From Rhodospirillales bacterium (GTDB taxonomy: Bacteria; Pseudomonadota; Alphaproteobacteria; Acetobacterales; Acetobacteraceae), in assembly GCA_025352915.1 (NCBI GenBank), contig JANXSA010000711.1:1-9546 (forward strand): a stretch of 9,546 bases of DNA. The letters are read 5' to 3'. Below, one piece after another: positions 5,798-9,546 of this stretch. How positions within the stretch are numbered: position 1 is the first letter of the stretch; each line of letters starts with the position of its first letter. The translations under genes and the position numbers were made by a program. The notes under the pieces are model-generated. The model saw only the letters and a program-made list of their open reading frames with translations. It did not search any database and had not been told where the DNA came from.

Positions 5798-7018
5798 ATG
5801 CTACGCACCTTCATCAGCGTCACCCTGCCGCTCACCGGGCTAAGCTTCGTCAACCAGGCCGGACGCGGCGTGATGGCCGTTGTTGGCCCAGTGCTGGCAG
5901 TCCAATACGCCCTCTCGGCCAGCGAGCTCGGCCTGCTCTCCAGCATGCTGTTCTTCGCCTATTGCCTTTGGCAACTGCCACTCGGCGTGCTGCTCGACAT
6001 GTTCGGCCCGCGCCGGGTGCAGACCTGGATGGGCCTGCTCGCTGCTGCGGGCTTTGCCCTGTTCGCCGTGTCGGACGGCATGGCCGGCTTCATGCTCGCC
6101 CGCGCCATGATTGGCGTTGGCATCGCCGCCGGGCTGATGGCGGTGCTGAAAGCCAACGCCCAGGTCTTCCCCCGCGCACAGGTCGCCGGCATGACCGGCA
6201 TCGCCATGTTCATCGGCACCGCCGGCAGCCTGCTCGTCACCGCCCCGGTCGAGGCGCTGTTGCCATATACCGGCTGGCGCGGGGTGTTCTGGATCCTGGT
6301 CGGCATCACTCTGGCTGCGGTGGTGTGGATCCACACCTCGGTGCGGGACCAGCCCGGGGCAACCAGCCGCGGCTGGCGCGGCGAGACGAGGGTCATTATC
6401 GCCATCGCCCGCAGCCCGATTTTCTGGCGGCTCACCCCCCTGATCGCGCTGATGTCGATCTTCACCTTCACCTATCACGGGCTGTGGGCCGGCCCCTGGC
6501 TGCGCGACCTCGCCGGCCTGGACGGCCACACCCGCGCCGCCACGTTGTTCGTCTACGCGCTCGGCATGATGGCCGGCGGGCTGGCGATGGGACAGCTCAC
6601 CAGTTGGTTCCAGATGCGCGGCCACCCGCCAATGCTGGTGCCGGCGGCCGCGGCGGTGGCGATGCTGCTGATCCAGGCTGGCTTGATGTGGGCGCCCAAG
6701 GACTTCGCCACCGTCACCGCATTGTGGTCCGCCCTCGCCCTGATCGCCGCGGCCGGACCGCCCGGCTATGCGGTGATCGCCCAGCACTTCCCGGTCGAGC
6801 AGATGGGCCGGGTGTCCACCGTGATCAACACCCTGGTGCTCGGCGGCGCCTTCCTGATGCAGAGTCTGATCGGCTGGATTCTCGACCTCTGGCCGCGCAC
6901 CGCCAGCGGCGGCTGGGAGCCGGCCGGCTATCAATGGGCGATGGGCCTGTCGATGCTGATGCAGCTCGCCGCCCTGGCCTGGGCCTGGCGCTTCCTCAAA
7001 CGAAGGACCTCGGCATGA
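5798..7018 (+). CDS. Major facilitator superfamily transporter
   Basis: A 406-residue, highly hydrophobic protein with about twelve predicted membrane helices in two halves, separated by a polar loop around residues 181-200 (SVRDQPGATSRGWRGETR). The MFS motif A region between helices 2 and 3 is visible as GVLLDMFGPRRVQTW (63-77). A small-residue-rich stretch in helices 4-5 (GIAMFIGTAGSLLVTAP) is usual for the superfamily. It should sit in the inner membrane and move a small solute by proton coupling or exchange; the substrate is not readable from sequence. An in-frame TAG at 5786-5788 rules out an upstream start, so ATG 5798 is the first possible one; it lacks a purine-rich ribosome site. The stop overlaps the next gene's start (ATGA), so it heads a three-gene operon with a polyphosphate kinase and an ornithine-cyclodeaminase-like enzyme. 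Confidence 0.88.
   Translation: MLRTFISVTLPLTGLSFVNQAGRGVMAVVGPVLAVQYALSASELGLLSSMLFFAYCLWQLPLGVLLDMFGPRRVQTWMGLLAAAGFALFAVSDGMAGFMLARAMIGVGIAAGLMAVLKANAQVFPRAQVAGMTGIAMFIGTAGSLLVTAPVEALLPYTGWRGVFWILVGITLAAVVWIHTSVRDQPGATSRGWRGETRVIIAIARSPIFWRLTPLIALMSIFTFTYHGLWAGPWLRDLAGLDGHTRAATLFVYALGMMAGGLAMGQLTSWFQMRGHPPMLVPAAAAVAMLLIQAGLMWAPKDFATVTALWSALALIAAAGPPGYAVIAQHFPVEQMGRVSTVINTLVLGGAFLMQSLIGWILDLWPRTASGGWEPAGYQWAMGLSMLMQLAALAWAWRFLKRRTSA
7002..7007 (+). promoter_or_regulatory. Shine-Dalgarno site for ppk2
   Basis: GAAGGA lies seven bases before ATG 7015, within the last codons of the MFS gene. It fixes the PPK2 start at the ATGA overlap, although the PPK2 reading frame stays open far upstream. 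Confidence 0.65.
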
Positions 7019-7908
7019 ACGGCAAGCAAATCCGCAAGCTGCTGGAACGCACCCGCCTTGAGTCCGGCCGCGGCTTCCGCCTGCGCGACCATGACCCCGA
7101 CGACACCGCGCCAAAAGTCGTCCGCGAGGCCGAGGCCGAAGCCCTGCTCGCCGCCGGCGTCGAACGCCTGTCCGAATTGCAAACCCTGCTCTACGCCCAA
7201 TCCACCTGGTCGCTGCTATGCGTGTTCCAGGCGATGGACGCCGCCGGCAAGGACGGCACCATCAAGCACGTGATGTCCGGGGTGAACCCGCAAGGCGTGC
7301 ACGTCTATTCCTTCAAGGCGCCAAGTTCGGACGAGCTGGACCACGACTTCCTCTGGCGCGTCAACCGCGAGCTGCCCAAGCGCGGCCATATCGGCATCTT
7401 CAACCGCAGCCACTATGAGGAAGTGCTGGTCACCCGCGTCCACCCGAAACTGATCGACAACCAGGACCTGCCGCCGGCGCTGCGCGGCAAGCATTTCTGG
7501 CGCGACCGGCTGGCGGACATCGCCAACTGGGAAACCTACCTGGCGCACCAGGGCACCGTGGTGCTGAAGTTCTTCCTCAACATTTCCCGGGCTGAACAGA
7601 AGAAGCGCTTCCTGGACCGCATCGACACGCCGGAGAAGCACTGGAAGTTCCGCCCCGAAGACGTCGCCGAGCGGGCGCATTGGGACGCCTACATGGACGC
7701 CTACGAAGCCGCCATCACCGCCACCGCCACGCCCGAGGCACCGTGGTTCGTCGTCCCGGCGGACAGCAAGTGGTTCGCCCGCCTGGTCGTGGTCTCCGCC
7801 ATGATCGACGCGCTGGAGCGCATGAACCTCGAAGCCCCGCGCATCGCCCCGGCCGATGAGGCGCGCATGGTCGAGGCGCGGCGGACTCTGGAACTGGAGG
7901 ACAAGTGA
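7015..7908 (+). CDS. ppk2: Polyphosphate kinase 2 family protein (polyP:nucleotide phosphotransferase)
   Basis: A 297-residue single-domain PPK2 protein, which transfers phosphate between polyphosphate and nucleotides in the cytoplasm. It has the Walker A motif AMDAAGKD (73-80) followed by GTIKHVMSGVNPQGVHV, the Walker B-region signature IFNRSHYEEVLVTRVHP (127-143), and the lid helix region SRAEQKKRFLDRI (191-203) with basic residues for polyphosphate. GKDGTIKHVMSGVNPQG together with NRSHYE and the length resembles the class III group, which can phosphorylate both AMP and ADP; that class call is inference. The start at 7015 is set by the ATGA overlap with the transporter gene and GAAGGA upstream. 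Its TGA overlaps the ATG of the next gene by one base. All expected motifs are present, so it should be active. Confidence 0.93.
   Translation: MNGKQIRKLLERTRLESGRGFRLRDHDPDDTAPKVVREAEAEALLAAGVERLSELQTLLYAQSTWSLLCVFQAMDAAGKDGTIKHVMSGVNPQGVHVYSFKAPSSDELDHDFLWRVNRELPKRGHIGIFNRSHYEEVLVTRVHPKLIDNQDLPPALRGKHFWRDRLADIANWETYLAHQGTVVLKFFLNISRAEQKKRFLDRIDTPEKHWKFRPEDVAERAHWDAYMDAYEAAITATATPEAPWFVVPADSKWFARLVVVSAMIDALERMNLEAPRIAPADEARMVEARRTLELEDK
7896..7900 (+). promoter_or_regulatory. Shine-Dalgarno site deciding the start of the OCD-family gene
   Basis: GGAGG lies seven bases before ATG 7908. This favours ATG 7908 over the adjacent in-frame GTG at 7905 and indicates coupling to ppk2, whose TGA shares base 7908. 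Confidence 0.75.
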
Positions 7909-8882
7909 TGCGCATCCTGTCCGGCGCGCAGGTGGCATCGCTGGTGGGTGTGGCCGACCTGATCGACCCGATCGCCGCCGCCATGGTCGAGGTGTCGCGT
8001 GGCAATATCGAGATGCCGTTGCGCTCGATGGTCAAGCTCCCCCCGGCTGTACAAGGCGGCAGCAATCATATGGGGATCATGGCCGGCCATCTCGGCGCCC
8101 CCGCCGGGCACGGGGTGAAAGTCCTGAGCCTGTATCCCGACAATCCCAAATTCGGCCGGTCCTCCCATGCCGGCCTGTTCCTGCTGTTCGATGGCGAAAC
8201 CGGCCTGCCGGTCCTGTGCATGGACGCCGCGGTGCTGACCGCCATCCGCACCGCCGCCTCCACCGCCGCCGCCTCGCGCGTGCTGGCCCGTCGCGACAGC
8301 CACGTGCTGGCCATCCTCGGCCTGGGCGAACAGGCGCATAGCCACATCGAAGCGATGCGCGCGGTACATCCTATCACCCGCATCATCGCCTGGGGCCGCG
8401 ACCGCGCCAAGCTGGAAACCTTCGCGCAGGAGAACGGGGCGGAGATGGCCACGAGCGTCGCCGAGGCGGTGGCACACGCCGATATCATCGTCACCGCAAC
8501 ACCGGCGCGCGAAGCCTTCCTCACCGCCGCGATGCTGAAGCCCGGCCAGCACGTCAACGCCGTCGGCGCCAGTGTCGCCTTCATGCAGGAACTCTCGGCG
8601 GATATCGTGGCCGCTACACGCTATGTCACCGACTATCGCCCCTCGCTGGAACCGCAAGCCGCCGAGGTGATCGCGGCACGCAAGCAGGGCCGCATCGCCG
8701 GGGACCACGACATTCCCGAAATCGGCGAGATCATCGCCGGCGCCAAGCCGGGCCGGCGATCGGCCGATGACATTACGCTCTACCGCTCGCTCGGCATCTC
8801 CGCACAGGATCTGGCGGCGGCGCATTTCATCCTGGCGCGGGCAGTGGAAGGCGGCGTTGGCAGCGAGATCGATATGACGTAA
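7908..8882 (+). CDS. Ornithine cyclodeaminase/mu-crystallin family protein
   Basis: A 324-residue protein of the ornithine cyclodeaminase/mu-crystallin family, NAD(P)-dependent enzymes acting on amino acids or cyclic imines. Visible features are the substrate-side region with K71 (GVKVLSLYP), R114 in TAIRTAAS, the dinucleotide fold LGLGEQAHSHIEAM (137-150), ADIIVTATPA (191-200), and the C-terminal TLYRSLGISAQDLAAA. At the position where true ornithine cyclodeaminases have a catalytic Asp (motif GxDxPGKxEL), this protein reads VGASVAFMQEL, with S222. Mu-crystallin-type ketimine reductases also have GAS there, so ornithine deamination is doubtful and imine reduction or another amino-acid dehydrogenase activity is more likely (inference). 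It is the last gene of the MFS-ppk2 operon, and its stop codon TAA (8880-8882) is the first triplet of repeat R3. Confidence 0.88.
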   Translation: MRILSGAQVASLVGVADLIDPIAAAMVEVSRGNIEMPLRSMVKLPPAVQGGSNHMGIMAGHLGAPAGHGVKVLSLYPDNPKFGRSSHAGLFLLFDGETGLPVLCMDAAVLTAIRTAASTAAASRVLARRDSHVLAILGLGEQAHSHIEAMRAVHPITRIIAWGRDRAKLETFAQENGAEMATSVAEAVAHADIIVTATPAREAFLTAAMLKPGQHVNAVGASVAFMQELSADIVAATRYVTDYRPSLEPQAAEVIAARKQGRIAGDHDIPEIGEIIAGAKPGRRSADDITLYRSLGISAQDLAAAHFILARAVEGGVGSEIDMT

Positions 8883-9002
8883 GCAAGGATTCTTCTTTTT
8901 CTGAAGAAAAAGAAGCAAAAAGACTTCATCCATTTGCGTTGGTAAAGCTCGGCCCAAACGGATGAACGTTTTTTGGTTCTTTTTTTCAAAAAAGAAATGC
9001 TT
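8880..9002 (+). repeat. R3: full composite two-hairpin repeat between convergent genes
   Basis: The inverted counterpart of R2, spanning nearly the whole gap between the OCD-family gene and the converging TPR gene. In order: GTAAGCAAG; hairpin B at 8892-8915 (10-bp stem, loop TGAA); CAAAAAG; central stem TTCATCCATTTG (8925-8936) with CAAACGGATGAA (8955-8966) around an 18-base loop; GTTTTTTGG; and hairpin A at 8977-8996. TAAGC at 8880-8884 and GCTTC near 8999-9003 may be the ends. Exact matches to R2 cover 36 bases at the B side and 29 bases at the A side. Confidence 0.9.
8925..8974. terminator. Probable bidirectional terminator inside R3
   Basis: The 12-bp central stem is followed by TTTTTT (8969-8974) on the plus strand. 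On the minus strand it is followed by GTCTTTTTG (complement of 8916-8924). It could therefore end transcripts from both the OCD operon and the converging TPR gene. The stem has one A-C mismatch as plus-strand RNA but a G-U pair as minus-strand RNA, so it may work better for the TPR gene. Confidence 0.55.
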
Positions 9003-9007
9003 CCTTC

Positions 9008-9546
9008 CTATCTCCCGTGCGCCGTCATGGCTCCGGCGACCGGTACTGGCCCTGGGCCCGGGCGGCGGCGGGCCAGCATGTCGCGCATTTCGTCGAAGCG
9101 CCCGGCGGCGACATAGGCGCGCAGCAGGGTGAAGTCGACCAGGTCGGTTTGGGCGCGGCTGCCGCCGAGGCGTTCGCGTTCGGTGATCAGCGGGGCGATG
9201 GCGGCGATGGTGGCGTCGTAATCCTGGCGGCGGAAGGCGGCGAAGGCGCGGGCGAGGGCGGGGACCATGGGGCTGGCGGGGTAGCGGCCGTCCTGGGCGA
9301 GTTTTTCGATTTCGGTCAGTCGCGTGTCGAGCGAAGTGGTGTCGCCGGTGGTGGCGTCGGTCAGGGCGATGTGCCAGTCGGCGAAGGCGGTGCCGGCGCG
9401 GGGGAACATCGATTGGGCGAAGTCGTGCATCACCTGCCAATGGGCCGGGTCGGGTTTGGCGCCGGCGAGTTCGGCGCGCCAGAGGAAGGCGACGGCGTCA
9501 CCGAGCTGGATCATCTTGTGGCCGCGATGGGCGCCGGGGCCGAAGG
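9008..9546 (-). CDS. TPR-type protein resembling TTC38 family, N-terminus beyond window edge
   Basis: 178 residues are visible, running into the right edge without a stop (FGPGAHRGHKMIQLGDAVAFLWRAEL is the leading part, given as read from the edge). The fragment is alpha-helical with TPR-like pairs of helices. GHKMIQLGDAVAFLWR, the spaced W/H residues (HWQVMHDFA, FADWHIALT) and GGSRAQTDLVDFTLL near the C-terminus recall the tetratricopeptide repeat protein 38 family, whose full members are about 400-470 residues. No enzymatic motif is seen and its function is unknown; a scaffold or protein-interaction role would be a guess from the fold. The C-terminus is proline/arginine-rich (RRRPGPGPVPVAG) and looks disordered. 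It is transcribed towards repeat R3, whose hairpin A starts 11 bases after its TAG. Confidence 0.75.
   Translation of the reverse strand, partial: FGPGAHRGHKMIQLGDAVAFLWRAELAGAKPDPAHWQVMHDFAQSMFPRAGTAFADWHIALTDATTGDTTSLDTRLTEIEKLAQDGRYPASPMVPALARAFAAFRRQDYDATIAAIAPLITERERLGGSRAQTDLVDFTLLRAYVAAGRFDEMRDMLARRRPGPGPVPVAGAMTAHGR

Noticed and set aside
5962..7014. Upstream extension of the PPK2 frame across the MFS gene
   Set aside because: The extension has no domain, is His/Arg-rich, and the true start is fixed by the ATGA overlap and GAAGGA at 7002-7007.
8780..8989. Short minus-strand peptide starting MKKRTKK and similar lysine/phenylalanine-rich peptides near the other repeats
   Set aside because: These are translations of the hairpin repeats, overlap real genes in other frames and have no independent support.
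3914..9002. R1-R3 as a CRISPR array or insertion sequences
   Set aside because: Copies are dispersed and in mixed orientation with no regular spacers, and no transposase gene lies in or next to them.
7701..9440. Long open frame on the minus strand across the OCD-family gene, R3 and the TPR gene
   Set aside because: It opposes well-supported genes, translates the AT-rich repeats into F/K/N-rich peptide, and shows no recognisable domain.
1..9546. tRNA or rRNA genes
   Set aside because: I saw no tRNA T-arm motif in a plausible cloverleaf and no rRNA-like stretch in the intergenic regions.

Overview
The window is GC-rich, with AT-rich islands confined to three intergenic spots, and carries complete or partial genes for seven proteins plus a family of hairpin repeats. 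Protein similarity and codon use suggest an alphaproteobacterium. The two-hairpin AT-rich repeats, which give nonsense peptides rich in F, K and N/Q/K/T when translated, remind me of Acetobacteraceae genomes; that placement is inference.

Left block, minus strand (1-3032): a two-gene operon reading leftwards. A GltD-like FAD flavoprotein with extra ferredoxin-type [4Fe-4S] motifs is followed, with a 4-base ATGA overlap, by a fused gamma-alpha subunit of a 2-oxoacid:ferredoxin oxidoreductase (KorA type) that runs off the left edge. The beta subunit would be expected beyond the edge. Together they would convert a 2-oxoacid (most likely 2-oxoglutarate) to its acyl-CoA and pass electrons through Fe-S clusters and FAD to or from NAD(P). 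The flavoprotein's conserved N-terminus has no nearby in-frame start codon.

Middle block, plus strand (3031-5609): an exported endonuclease/exonuclease/phosphatase-family protein and a Tat-exported PhoD-type phosphatase/phosphodiesterase, separated by a short hairpin repeat (R1). Both probably act outside the cytoplasm on phosphoesters.

Right block, plus strand (5798-8882): a tightly coupled operon of an MFS transporter, a PPK2-family polyphosphate kinase and an ornithine cyclodeaminase/mu-crystallin family protein, with start/stop overlaps and good Shine-Dalgarno sites. It is bracketed by two inverted copies (R2, R3) of a composite repeat of about 120-135 bp. At the right edge a TTC38-like TPR protein gene enters on the minus strand and converges on R3.

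The strongest unexplained signal is the repeat family R1/R2/R3. Each full copy has hairpin A, a central stem and hairpin B. The central stem shows two compensatory base-pair changes between R2 and R3, and R1 looks like a copy whose core and hairpin B are missing. All copies abut stop codons, so a role in 3'-end formation or termination is likely.
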